A stretch of 64,000 nt of DNA from Bacteroidota bacterium (GCA_013288685.1 JABDBM010000004.1:42502-106501); one strand, 5' to 3'; shown: positions 1 through 10,315, counted from the stretch's first letter. Notes: generated by a model not told the origin, from the sequence alone. Translations and numbers: made by a program.

Positions 1-1417
1 AGCCTTCGCGATACTTACGTTTTACAAATTGGTTAACATCGTCAAAGTTTGTTATTTTCATGGCATTGTTATCCCATAATAACTTAATCCTGCCGCCTTT
101 AAGGTCGTGACCGCGTACAGCAAGATTAGCCATTAATAAAGCCTCGGTTAACGGACCAGCCACGTCAAACGACGAACTTAGCTCGGTATTACCATACCCC
201 GCAATACAACCCTCTACCCATTGCGCATAGTGTCCGTTAGCGCCGCCCGGAACACGCGCCCATTTTTGCGGGGCCTTTGCATCCTTAGTAAGATTGGTTG
301 GTAACAGGGTAGCCGCATCAGAATAGGTACTGGCATACATTTTACCTTTTGTACCAATAAACAGCGTACCGTTACCACCTTCTCCGCCAAAATTTTCATT
401 TGCGCCTAATTCTTCAGGACGCTCTGGCTGAATACCACCATCCATCCAATGTAAAGTAACGTCGCCTTTTGTTTTATCGGTTTTAGGGAAAGTTAATGTA
501 ATATGGCTCGACGGCGGACAGCTTTCAGGGAAATGTCCTTCTTTAAATTCATCAACGTAAACACTGCCCACGCTTGCCTGTACGTCTTTGGCATATTTTA
601 TACCCAGTACCCTGAATGGAGCTTCAACCAGGTGACAACCCATATCGCCAAGGGCGCCCGTTCCGTAATCCCACCATCCGCGCCAGTTAAACGGCACTAA
701 TTTATCTATGTAATCTTTTTTGGGAGCAGTACCTAACCACAGATCCCAGTCCAGTTCTTTCGGAATATTGGGTTGCGGTGCAGGCCAGGCAATGCCTTGT
801 GGCCAAACCGGGCGGTTTGTCCAGCAATAAACGGTATGTACATCGCCTATCAGGTCGGCATCATACCATTCAGACATTAAGCGCGTTCCATCATTTGAGG
901 CACCCTGGTTACCCATTTGGGTCACCACTTTATATTGTTTGGCTGCGGCAGTTAGTAAACGCGCTTCGGCAATATCATGGGTTAGTGGTTTTTGCACATA
1001 TACGTGTTTGCCCAGTTGCATAGCATGATAGGCCACAATAGCGTGGGTATGATCGGGCGTTGAAACTGACACAGCATCAAAATTCTTTGATTCTTTATCA
1101 AACATTTCGCGCCAGTCTTTATAGTATTTCGCCTTAGGGAACCTGCCTACGGTTTTTGCAGCACGTCTTTCGTCAACATCGCACAAATAAGCAATGTTGG
1201 CTTTGCCGCTTTTATCAAAGTTGAAAATATCGCTTTCGCCTTTGCCACCAACACCCACGCTGGCAATAGTAAGGCGGTCGCTTGGTGCAATGTAGCCTTT
1301 ACCGCCCAGCACAAAACGCGGAACGATCATGAAGCCGGCAGCGGCAACCGTACTTGTTTTTAAAAACTCCCTTCTGGAGGCGTTTGGTTTTTTATTATTA
1401 TCTTTTTCTTCGGCCAT
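1..1417 (-). CDS. Gfo/Idh/MocA-family oxidoreductase with twin-arginine-like signal (3' end outside window)
   Basis: Open minus-strand frame from ATG at 1415-1417 (MAEEKDNNKKPNASRREFLKTSTVAAAGFMIVP...) running off the left edge; contains ASVGVGGKG and VQKPLTHD motifs. Missing from the supplied ORF track because it is open at the edge. Confidence 0.88.
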   Translation of the reverse strand, partial: MAEEKDNNKKPNASRREFLKTSTVAAAGFMIVPRFVLGGKGYIAPSDRLTIASVGVGGKGESDIFNFDKSGKANIAYLCDVDERRAAKTVGRFPKAKYYKDWREMFDKESKNFDAVSVSTPDHTHAIVAYHAMQLGKHVYVQKPLTHDIAEARLLTAAAKQYKVVTQMGNQGASNDGTRLMSEWYDADLIGDVHTVYCWTNRPVWPQGIAWPAPQPNIPKELDWDLWLGTAPKKDYIDKLVPFNWRGWWDYGTGALGDMGCHLVEAPFRVLGIKYAKDVQASVGSVYVDEFKEGHFPESCPPSSHITLTFPKTDKTKGDVTLHWMDGGIQPERPEELGANENFGGEGGNGTLFIGTKGKMYASTYSDAATLLPTNLTKDAKAPQKWARVPGGANGHYAQWVEGCIAGYGNTELSSSFDVAGPLTEALLMANLAVRGHDLKGGRIKLLWDNNAMKITNFDDVNQFVKRKYREG

Positions 1418-1535
1418 TGTAATAGATATAATTGGTTTGTTTGAGTTTGTTCGTCAGTTGGCAGTTTTCAGTTGGCAGTTCGCAAGGGCGTAGCTTTTTC
1501 CTGCCGCCAACTGCAAACCGCCCACTCCAAACTTA

Positions 1536-3218
1536 TTATATATTTCCCTTTTTCAATTCCTCAACCGCATGGTTAGCTGCCCGTGCTGTTATGGCCATAT
1601 AAGTTAATGACGGGTTTTGGCAGGCTGTTGAAGCCATACACGCCCCATCGGTAACAAATACGTTTTGGGCATCCCACACCTGGTTCCAACCATTCAACAC
1701 AGATGTTTTAGGATCGCGGCCCATACGCGCCGTGCCCATTTCATGAATGCCGCGGCCTAAATAAGGCTCGCCTTTAAAAGTGCCTACATTTTTAACACCG
1801 GCTGCTTCCAGCATTTCCTTGGCATCGTTCTCCATGTCAATACGCATTTTCTTTTCGTTGTCCTTAATTTCGGCATCGAAGGCTAAAACTGGCAGTCCCC
1901 ATTTATCCTTAACGGTTTTATCGAGCGTAATCTTATTTTCGTGATAAGGCAATGTCTCACCGAAGCCGCCTATACCCATCGTCCAGGCGCCAGGTTCGGT
2001 TAAGGCATCCTTAAATGCCCCGCCGATGTTCAGCTCGGGTATATCCCTGCCCCAGTCTTCGCGGCTTGCGCCACCCTGGTAACCAAAGCCGCGTATGTAA
2101 TCGCGCTTTTCGCCGCCGTCCAGATTTCTGAAACGCGGAATAAAAATACCGTTTGCCCTGCGGCCGAAAGTATATTTATCCTCAAAACCTTCTACCACAC
2201 CATAAGCACCTGCACCTAAGTGATGGTCCATCACATTATGACCCAGTTCGCCGCTACTGCTGCCCAAACCACCTGGCCAGATATCGGTAGCCGAATTCAT
2301 TAAAATCCAGGTACTATTAAATGTTGACGCATTGGCAAAAATGACTTTAGCAAAAAATTCGTAAGTCTGATTTGTTTCTGCATCAAGTACTTCAACTCCC
2401 TTTGCCTTTTTGGTATCCTTATCGTAAATTATTTTGGTAACTATTGACCATGGACGAACTGTTAAGTTCCCGGTAGCCGTGGCTGCCGGTAAAGTAGAAG
2501 ATTGCGTACTAAAATAAGCCCCAAACGGACATCCTAACCAGCATTTATCACGGTACTGGCAATTAGTGCGCGCATAATGTGGTTGTGTAATGTTAGCTGT
2601 ACGGCCAATAATAAAAGCACGGGTCTCTTTATAGTGCTCTTTAAAACGCTTGGCAACATCTTTTTCCACCACGTTCATATCCATAGGCGGCATAAAGTCA
2701 CCATCCGGCAGTACCGAAAGGCCGTCTTTATTGCCTGATATTCCTGCGAATTTCTCAACGTAACTGTACCAGGGAGCTAAATCATTATAACGGATGGGCC
2801 AATCAATACCTACGCCTTGTTTTAAATTCTCTTCGAAATTAAAATCGGCCCAGCGGTATGATTGTCTGCCCCACATTAATGAACGGCCGCCCACATGATA
2901 GCCCCTGAACCAGTCGAAACGTTTAACCTCAACATAAGGGCTGTCGATATCGCTGGCCCAATAATCAAGGTTAGTTTCGTTCAGCGGATAATCGCGTTTT
3001 AATTTGGGATAATCATGGATCATTTGCTGCGTACGCCCGCCCCTGTGCGGAAATTCCCAGGGATCTTTATTGGCGTTCACATAATCTTTTACGTGCTCGA
3101 TATTACGGCCACGCTCAAGCATAATAGTCTTTAACCCTTTTTCAGTTAGTTCTTTAGCAGCCCATCCGCCCGAAATCCCTGAACCGATGACAATTGCGTC
3201 ATAAGTATTTGCAGCCAT
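1536..3218 (-). CDS. GMC family oxidoreductase (FAD-dependent sugar/alcohol dehydrogenase), copy 1
   Basis: DAIVIGSGISGGWAAKELTEKGLKTIMLERG Rossmann motif; C-terminal GMC motif GIHEMGTARMG...NPSLTYMAITARAA. Confidence 0.93.
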   Translation of the reverse strand: MAANTYDAIVIGSGISGGWAAKELTEKGLKTIMLERGRNIEHVKDYVNANKDPWEFPHRGGRTQQMIHDYPKLKRDYPLNETNLDYWASDIDSPYVEVKRFDWFRGYHVGGRSLMWGRQSYRWADFNFEENLKQGVGIDWPIRYNDLAPWYSYVEKFAGISGNKDGLSVLPDGDFMPPMDMNVVEKDVAKRFKEHYKETRAFIIGRTANITQPHYARTNCQYRDKCWLGCPFGAYFSTQSSTLPAATATGNLTVRPWSIVTKIIYDKDTKKAKGVEVLDAETNQTYEFFAKVIFANASTFNSTWILMNSATDIWPGGLGSSSGELGHNVMDHHLGAGAYGVVEGFEDKYTFGRRANGIFIPRFRNLDGGEKRDYIRGFGYQGGASREDWGRDIPELNIGGAFKDALTEPGAWTMGIGGFGETLPYHENKITLDKTVKDKWGLPVLAFDAEIKDNEKKMRIDMENDAKEMLEAAGVKNVGTFKGEPYLGRGIHEMGTARMGRDPKTSVLNGWNQVWDAQNVFVTDGACMASTACQNPSLTYMAITARAANHAVEELKKGNI

Positions 3219-3319
3219 GTTTGATTTGTGTTTTATAAAAAATTATTCTATTGGTTGGCAGTTTGCAGTTGCCGGTTTGCAGTTTTTTTTCGAACTGCCC
3301 ACCGCAAACTGCAAACTTT

Positions 3320-4999
3320 CTAAATATTACCTTTTTTCAATTCCTCAACCGCATGGTTTGCAGCGCGCGCCGTCATAGCCATATAAGTAAGCGATGGGTT
3401 TTGACAAGCTGTAGAAGCCATAGCTGCGCCATCAGTTACAAATACGTTTTGGGCGTCCCAAACCTGGTTCCAGCCGTTTAGTACTGAGGATTTTGGATCT
3501 TTACCCATACGGGCGGTTCCCATTTCGTGAATGCCACGGCCTAAAAATGGATTGGAGCTATGTGTTTTTACGTTTTTAACACCTACAGCTTCCAGCATTT
3601 CCTTAGCATCGTTCTCCATGTCAATCCGCATTTTCTTTTCGTTGTCCTTTATCTCGGCATCAAAAGCTAAAATTGGCAATCCCCATTTATCTTTCTTCGT
3701 TTTATCGAGGGTGATCTTGTTTTCGTGGTAGGGCAATGTTTCGCCAAAACCACCTATATTCATTTGCCATGTTCCAGGTTCAGTCAGCGCGTCCTTAAAG
3801 TCGCCGCCGATACTGAGTTCCGGAATATCCCGGCCCCAACTCGAACGGCTACCGCCACCCTGGTACCCAAAGCCGCGTATATAATCGCGTTTATCGCCAT
3901 TCAGGTTACGGTAGCGTGGAATGTATATACCATTTGCCCTGCGGCCGAAGATATATTTATCCTCAAAGCCTTCTACAGTACCCGATGCACCAACACCAAG
4001 ATGGTGGTCCATCACATTGTGACCCAATTCGCCACTGCTGCTGCCTAAGCCACCTGGCCAAATATCAGTGGCAGAGTTCATTAATATCCAGGTGCTGTTA
4101 AAAGTGGACGCGTTAACGAATACGATTTTAGCGAAGAACTCATAAGTTTGATTAGTTTCGGCATCCAGTACTTCAACTCCTTTTGCCTTTTTGGTATCCT
4201 TATCGTAAATAATTTTTGTTACGATTGACCATGGCCGCACGGTTAAATTGCCGGTAGCCATCGCAGCAGGCAATGTTGACGATTGTGTGCTGAAGTAAGC
4301 GCCAAACGGACAACCTAACCAGCACTTATTACGGTACTGGCAATTGGTACGCGCAAAATGCGGCACTGTAATATTAGCTGTACGGCCAATCACAAAAGCA
4401 CGGGCTTCCTTATAGTGTTCTTTAAAACGTTTGGCTACGTCTTTTTCAACCACGTTCATTTCCATAGGCGGCATAAAATCACCGTCGGGGAGGATAGAGA
4501 GCCCGTCTTTATTACCCGATATACCAGCAAATCTTTCAGCATAACCATACCATTGTTCCAAATCCTTATAGCGGATAGGCCAGTCGGTGCCGATGCCGTC
4601 TTTTGCATTGGCTTCAAAATCGATATCGGCCCAGCGGTATGATTGCCTGCCCCACATTAATGAGCGGCCACCTACGTGATACCCCCTAAACCAGTCGAAA
4701 CGTTTAATTTCTGTATACGGGCTATCCTTATCGCTTGCCCAATAATCCAGGTTGGTTTCGTTTAACGGATAATCGCGTTTAAGCACCGGATAGTCCTCGA
4801 TCATTTGTTGTGTGCGGCCTCCCCTGTGCGGAAATTCCCAGGGATCCTTGGTGGCGTTTACATAATCTTTAACGTGCTCAATATTGCGACCACGCTCCAG
4901 CATTATGGTTTTTAAGCCTTTTTCAGTTAATTCTTTAGCAGCCCAACCGCCCGAGATCCCTGAACCAATGACAATCGCGTCATAAGTATTTGCAGACAT
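3320..4999 (-). CDS. GMC family oxidoreductase, copy 2 (close tandem paralog of copy 1)
   Basis: Near-identical protein to 1536..3218 over full length. Confidence 0.93.
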   Translation of the reverse strand: MSANTYDAIVIGSGISGGWAAKELTEKGLKTIMLERGRNIEHVKDYVNATKDPWEFPHRGGRTQQMIEDYPVLKRDYPLNETNLDYWASDKDSPYTEIKRFDWFRGYHVGGRSLMWGRQSYRWADIDFEANAKDGIGTDWPIRYKDLEQWYGYAERFAGISGNKDGLSILPDGDFMPPMEMNVVEKDVAKRFKEHYKEARAFVIGRTANITVPHFARTNCQYRNKCWLGCPFGAYFSTQSSTLPAAMATGNLTVRPWSIVTKIIYDKDTKKAKGVEVLDAETNQTYEFFAKIVFVNASTFNSTWILMNSATDIWPGGLGSSSGELGHNVMDHHLGVGASGTVEGFEDKYIFGRRANGIYIPRYRNLNGDKRDYIRGFGYQGGGSRSSWGRDIPELSIGGDFKDALTEPGTWQMNIGGFGETLPYHENKITLDKTKKDKWGLPILAFDAEIKDNEKKMRIDMENDAKEMLEAVGVKNVKTHSSNPFLGRGIHEMGTARMGKDPKSSVLNGWNQVWDAQNVFVTDGAAMASTACQNPSLTYMAMTARAANHAVEELKKGNI

Positions 5000-5280
5000 A
5001 TTTAAATATAATAAAGGTTAAAAAATTTATAGTATTGGTTATACTCCGACTAATGTATGAACAAAAAATTAGTGAACAAATATTTCATTGTGTTTTTTTA
5101 ACACAATAATGGGTTTGCAAAGCCACAGGGCCAATTTATACAAAATTTGTATAAACTTTTTATGCGTAATCAGCCCATTTTATTGTGTATTTGGCATTTG
5201 TTTTAACATTATTTGTATGCCCTTTTGGGGCTTTTTTAATAATTAACGGATGAGGAGTTAAGTCACTACAAGCATTTGTC

Positions 5281-5329
5281 ACGCCTCACCTAAATCCTCT
5301 CCAACGGAGAGGGGTTGGGGGTGAGGCGT
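5281..5329. repeat. 49-bp palindromic element, short form of the 51656-51736 repeat
   Basis: ACGCCTCACCTAAATCCTCTCCAACGGAGAGGGGTTGGGGGTGAGGCGT. Confidence 0.9.
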
Positions 5330-5333
5330 TAAC

Positions 5334-7058
5334 CTACACATTCCCCTTTTTTAATTCACTAACTGCATAGTCAGCCGCCCGTGCGGTTATTGCCATGTAA
5401 GTAAGCGAAGGATTTTGGCATGATGTTGATGTCATACAAGCGCCATCGGTTACAAAAACATTGTTGCAGGCATGTACCTGATTCCATTTATTCAGAATAG
5501 AGGTTTTGGGATCGTTGCCCATCCGCGCACCACCCATTTCGTGAATATCCAAACCCGGAGCCTGATGATTGGTTGATGGCTGGATGTTTTTGAACCCGGC
5601 AGAGGTAAACATTTCTGTCATCTGCTCGATATAATCCTTCTTCATCTTCTCGTCGTTATCATCATAATCAACCGATATGTTTAATAACGGCATGCCCCAA
5701 TCATCTTTCTTTTGGGCATCAAGGCTTACAAAGTTGCTTTCTTTCGGGATGGTTTCGCCCATCATGTGCGAGTTTACATACCATGGACTCAGTTCGCCTT
5801 TTACCAAACCTTCTTTAAGGCCGGCACCAACACCATCGTATTTGTGTTGCTGATAACGGTATCCGCTGAAACCTGCAGCATAACCGCGCAAAAAGTTGGT
5901 TTCCTGTTTGTAAACATTTCTGAAACGAGGAATATAACCGCCTGTTGGCGAGCGGCCATCAACTGTCCACTCTTTTAAGCCATCATATTCCGCGTTGATA
6001 TGGGCCGAATAGTTGTGGAAAGCCACATATTTTCCTAAAACGCCACTATCGTTACCAAAACCATTCGGGAACCGGTTTGATTTGGAGTTTAAGAGCAGCA
6101 GGTTGGTATTTAATGCCGCTGCATTTACAAAAATGATACGGGCGTAGTATTCAATGGTTTGCTTGGTTTGAGAATCGACAATGCGAACACCTGTTGCTTT
6201 GCCTTTTTGCTCATCGTAAATAATGGATTCAACTACCGAAAACGGCCGCAAAGTCATATTTCCCGATTTTTCGGCCCAGGGAATAGTTGAAGCATTACTA
6301 CTGAAATAGCCGCCAAACGGGCAGCCGCGCTGGCAAAGGGTGCGATTTTGGCATTGCGCCCGACCCTGCTCAAAATGTATAGGATTGGGTTTTGATAAAT
6401 GCGCGCATCGCCCGCTTATAACATGACGGTTTTGATATTTACTTTTTACGTGATTGCTAAAATAAGTTTCCACGTCATTTAGCGGATAGCCTGGTAAAAA
6501 TTCACCATCGGGTAATTCCGCAATACCATCTTTATTGCCTGCTATGCCTGCAAACTTTTCTACATAGCTATACCAGGGAGCAATATCTTTATAGCGGATG
6601 GGCCAGTCTACGGCAAAACTATCGCGGGCGGGGCCTTCAAAATCAAAATCGCTCCAGCGCTGGGTTTGCCTGGCCCAAAGTAACGACTTCCCTCCTACCT
6701 GGTAGCCGCGTATCCAATCGAACGGTTTTTGCTGTACGTAGGGATGTTCATTATCTTTTACAAAAAAATGTGCCGAATCCTCGCCAAAAGCATAGCAACG
6801 GCCCACAATCGGGTTTGCTTCCAATACTTCGGCGGGCAGCTGCCCGTGATGGTCAAATTCCCAGGGGTATTTATTAGTGGTGGGATAATCTTTTACGTGT
6901 TTTACATCGCGGCCACGCTCCAAAACCAGAGTTTTTAAGCCATTGCCAGTAAGCTCTTTTGCTGCCCAGCCGCCGCTAATGCCCGAACCGATGACAATTG
7001 CATCAAAGGTGCGCGCCTTTACGCTATCTATATTTAAGTTAGCCATAATATTAAGCAA
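5334..7058 (-). CDS. GMC family oxidoreductase, copy 3 (diverged)
   Basis: Same FAD motif and GMC C-terminal motif; start could be the internal Met (MANLNIDS) at 7046. Confidence 0.92.
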   Translation of the reverse strand: MLNIMANLNIDSVKARTFDAIVIGSGISGGWAAKELTGNGLKTLVLERGRDVKHVKDYPTTNKYPWEFDHHGQLPAEVLEANPIVGRCYAFGEDSAHFFVKDNEHPYVQQKPFDWIRGYQVGGKSLLWARQTQRWSDFDFEGPARDSFAVDWPIRYKDIAPWYSYVEKFAGIAGNKDGIAELPDGEFLPGYPLNDVETYFSNHVKSKYQNRHVISGRCAHLSKPNPIHFEQGRAQCQNRTLCQRGCPFGGYFSSNASTIPWAEKSGNMTLRPFSVVESIIYDEQKGKATGVRIVDSQTKQTIEYYARIIFVNAAALNTNLLLLNSKSNRFPNGFGNDSGVLGKYVAFHNYSAHINAEYDGLKEWTVDGRSPTGGYIPRFRNVYKQETNFLRGYAAGFSGYRYQQHKYDGVGAGLKEGLVKGELSPWYVNSHMMGETIPKESNFVSLDAQKKDDWGMPLLNISVDYDDNDEKMKKDYIEQMTEMFTSAGFKNIQPSTNHQAPGLDIHEMGGARMGNDPKTSILNKWNQVHACNNVFVTDGACMTSTSCQNPSLTYMAITARAADYAVSELKKGNV

Positions 7059-7641
7059 GCTTTAGTTTTGAAACCGGATAATGAACGTTATAGCGGCCGG
7101 GTATCATATCGTAAAAAATTTGTTTGGTCATAAAATATTGCGAGGTGGTGTACCCGAATATGGTTTGCTGTTTCACCGTCCAGTAAAAAGCAAGTACAGG
7201 GTCGGCATTTGCAGCTTTCTGAGGTTTAAACCTGCGGGCGGGCGTTGCACCTGCCTTAGGTTTATTGGCATTTTCGATACCGGTAAGCACAGCCTCACGT
7301 TCTTTGGCATCCAAATCTGCGAAGGCTTTATTGTATTTAGATTTGACCAGATCGTTAAACGCCGACAATCCTTTTAAAAACGCCTCCTGATCTTTTTTGC
7401 CGTAGCAATCGTCAATCATTTTTAATACAAAAGCAGGCAGATTTAAATCTTTGGCTCCAGGGGTTGTTGTTTTTGGAATAATGGTATCTGCCACATCGGC
7501 AATTAGCTGTTGCTGATCGCTGTCAAGGGCTATGTGTTTTAACTGAACATAAGATGTCCCGTCTTTTCGCAAGCACGACGGCAATAATACCGCCCCACCA
7601 ACAACCAAAGCCAGGTTTTTGATAACCGTACGCCTGTTCAT
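7051..7641 (-). CDS. gluconate 2-dehydrogenase subunit 3-like protein
   Basis: N-terminal NRRTVIKNLALVVGGAVLLPSC (twin Arg plus lipobox-like Cys); 8-nt overlap with the GMC gene. Confidence 0.82.
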   Translation of the reverse strand: MNRRTVIKNLALVVGGAVLLPSCLRKDGTSYVQLKHIALDSDQQQLIADVADTIIPKTTTPGAKDLNLPAFVLKMIDDCYGKKDQEAFLKGLSAFNDLVKSKYNKAFADLDAKEREAVLTGIENANKPKAGATPARRFKPQKAANADPVLAFYWTVKQQTIFGYTTSQYFMTKQIFYDMIPGRYNVHYPVSKLKLA

Positions 7642-7823
7642 TTTGTTAAGTTTAATTAGTTATTTAGGGGTGTAAGGGTCATAACGAGTTGTAAAAGTTG
7701 TAAGTGTTGTAAAAGTTGCGAGGACGAGAATTAAGAGTTATTACTCCTGCAACAATTTTAACTTATAACTTTTACAACATTTTTAACCTTTAGATAACAA
7801 AGTGGGAAGTTAAAATAATATCA

Positions 7824-8738
7824 TTAAAATCCCCACTTTTTCATCATTTGTAAGTCAATTTTTACACAGTCGAACGGATCTTTGCCCTGATACGATTCCT
7901 GTTCGATAATAAATTGCGATGTACCGCCTATTTTTCTGGCTTCCTTTACAATATCCTTTACCGGCATCACGCCCTGGCCCAATATGGTGCTGTCATAGCC
8001 GTCCATGCCGCCGCCGGTTGTGCTTTTTATTTCGTCTTTAACGTGCATCAGTTCAAAACGGCCGGGATATTTCTTCAGCAAATCTAAAGCAATGCCGCCA
8101 GCGCCCAGCATATTACCTACATCCATTTGCTGTGCTACCAATTTTGGATCGGTATTGGCCAGTATATAATCGTACAAAGTACCGTCACCAATTTTTGTAC
8201 TGAATTCAAAGTTGTGGTTGTGGTAACCAAAGGTCATTCCATGAGCCTTGCATAGCTCGCCGCATTTATTGAACACATCCATAAAGCGCTTTAAGCCCTC
8301 CATGTCGGTACGCAGGTTTTCATCCAGCCATGGGCTTACAACATAACGCTGCCCCACTTCGGCGGCATCATCAATGGTAAATTTCCATTTGGCGGTAAAA
8401 TCATTAGCAGCTGCATCCCAATCGCTTCCCCGCATTACGGTATGGCCGCTTGGCATTTGCAAACCCAGGTCTGATAACAGTTTTTTAAATTCTTTGGCCG
8501 AATAGCCGTAAAATTTGCGGTCGATATAATTGGCATGCTCTACATGCAGGTAGCCCATGTCAGCAATTTTTTTCAACGAACCTGCCGGGTCCTTGCCCAT
8601 GGCATCGCGTACCGAATAGAGTTGTATCCCTACCCGTTCAATTTTTTTTGATGATGCAAAAACCTCGCTGCCCAACAACGAAGCACCCGCTGCCACCATA
8701 GCGGTATTTTTGATAAATTCTCTGCGTGAAGTACCCAT
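7824..8738 (-). CDS. sugar phosphate isomerase/epimerase-type TIM barrel with Tat-like signal
   Basis: TSRREFIKNTAMVAAGASLLG; GIQLYSVRD, YHNHNFEF motifs. Confidence 0.88.
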   Translation of the reverse strand: MGTSRREFIKNTAMVAAGASLLGSEVFASSKKIERVGIQLYSVRDAMGKDPAGSLKKIADMGYLHVEHANYIDRKFYGYSAKEFKKLLSDLGLQMPSGHTVMRGSDWDAAANDFTAKWKFTIDDAAEVGQRYVVSPWLDENLRTDMEGLKRFMDVFNKCGELCKAHGMTFGYHNHNFEFSTKIGDGTLYDYILANTDPKLVAQQMDVGNMLGAGGIALDLLKKYPGRFELMHVKDEIKSTTGGGMDGYDSTILGQGVMPVKDIVKEARKIGGTSQFIIEQESYQGKDPFDCVKIDLQMMKKWGF

Positions 8739-8782
8739 TTTTTTAAGTTTTTTCTTGGTTCTTGATTCTTGGTTCTTAGCTC

Positions 8783-10315
8783 TTATTTAGCCATTGGAAA
8801 TATAGGAAACAATAATGAAGTATTGCTTACAAATGCCAAATGTTTGCTATCGGGCGCCCATGACGGTGTATTGATAGTACCCTGCCCGCCATATAAGTAC
8901 GCTATAACTTTTGAGGGTCCGCCCTCAACCGGCATTAGCCTAAGGTAAACATGCTTATAAAAAGGATGGTCGTTGGCTGCAACCTCATTTTTAAAGAAAG
9001 TAATATACACTATCCATTTGCCGTCAGGCGAAATATGTGGAAACCAGTTATCGTAATCATCATTGGTGAGTTGCGTTTGTTCGCTACCGTCCGCCTTCAT
9101 CCGCCAAATTTGCATAAGGCCGCTGCGTACCGAATTAAAGTAGATATATTTTCCATCAGGCGAATATTCAGGACCATCGTCCAAACCCGGAGCGGTTGTG
9201 AGTCGAACCTCGGGGCCACCGGCTGATGGGATACGATAAATATCAAACTCTTTATCGCGCTGTCCGGTAAATACCAAATACTGACCATCTGGCGACCAGC
9301 CATGCATATACGACGGACCAATATCATTCATCCGTTTGGGTTCGCCGCCGGTTATTGGCAATGTCCAACCAATAGATGCGCCGCTTTTATCACTGCTGCT
9401 TACAGCTAACTTTTTACCGTCAAATGAAATTACGTGGTCGTTATTATTATGATTAACGGTACCTGTGTTTAAAAGGGTTGGTGTTGAATTCTTCAAATCA
9501 AAAGTGTACAACAAACCATCGCTATTATACAATAAATGTTTGCCATCCTTCATCCAGTTTGGCGCTTGTATAGATATGGGTGATTGGTAGATGATTTTGC
9601 TGTTCTGCGTTTCCAAATCAAGCACTTCAATATCGCTGCCGATATATTGGCGATACGGTACCAAATCCTTGGGAGCCGGCACCACAATGCGAACATTGTT
9701 AAATACTGCTTTTTCCACAACGTTAGGATTGTGGGCGCAGATAAATAAGCCTACATATACATCATCACCTAAATCAACATCGCTTACTTCCTGGCTTACA
9801 AATAAATCGCCTTTGCGGGCTACTGACATGGTGTATACGCTGCCGCGTCTCTCCAACTGAATAATATCAGCCGAAGTCATATCGAATTTCTTTTCCTCGG
9901 TTATTCCGCCGGTTGTGCGACGAAACTGCAATGAAGTTAAACCCGCACCGTGTACCACCGCATTAATGTGTTTTGAACCGGTATCAAGCGAAGTGCGCAC
10001 CATCCACCCTATTTTGCGGTGCTCTTCAACGCCCTTGCCAATAAATGCGGCGTTGGCACGCAAAATAAAATCGCCTTTCATTTTTTTCCAAACAAAATGG
10101 AATTCATCGTGTGTAGCCCAAATATTGGTACCCGAACCGGATAAATGATATTCCTGCGCTTTGCCGTCGTAGGTACCAGTGCCCGCGTACTTCACCCTCC
10201 CTACATCATTCTGCCCATCAAATATGCCTAAGGAAGTTGACTGTGCAGCCGTTTTTTGAATAAACAACGCGCATACGCAGGTTAAAAAAAACAAGCTAAG
10301 TATTTTTTTGCTCAT
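8783..10315 (-). CDS. TolB-like/PD40 beta-propeller secreted protein
   Basis: Repeated SPDGKYIYFNS / SPDGQYLVFTG / SPDGKWIVY motifs; signal peptide. Confidence 0.8.
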   Translation of the reverse strand: MSKKILSLFFLTCVCALFIQKTAAQSTSLGIFDGQNDVGRVKYAGTGTYDGKAQEYHLSGSGTNIWATHDEFHFVWKKMKGDFILRANAAFIGKGVEEHRKIGWMVRTSLDTGSKHINAVVHGAGLTSLQFRRTTGGITEEKKFDMTSADIIQLERRGSVYTMSVARKGDLFVSQEVSDVDLGDDVYVGLFICAHNPNVVEKAVFNNVRIVVPAPKDLVPYRQYIGSDIEVLDLETQNSKIIYQSPISIQAPNWMKDGKHLLYNSDGLLYTFDLKNSTPTLLNTGTVNHNNNDHVISFDGKKLAVSSSDKSGASIGWTLPITGGEPKRMNDIGPSYMHGWSPDGQYLVFTGQRDKEFDIYRIPSAGGPEVRLTTAPGLDDGPEYSPDGKYIYFNSVRSGLMQIWRMKADGSEQTQLTNDDYDNWFPHISPDGKWIVYITFFKNEVAANDHPFYKHVYLRLMPVEGGPSKVIAYLYGGQGTINTPSWAPDSKHLAFVSNTSLLFPIFPMAK

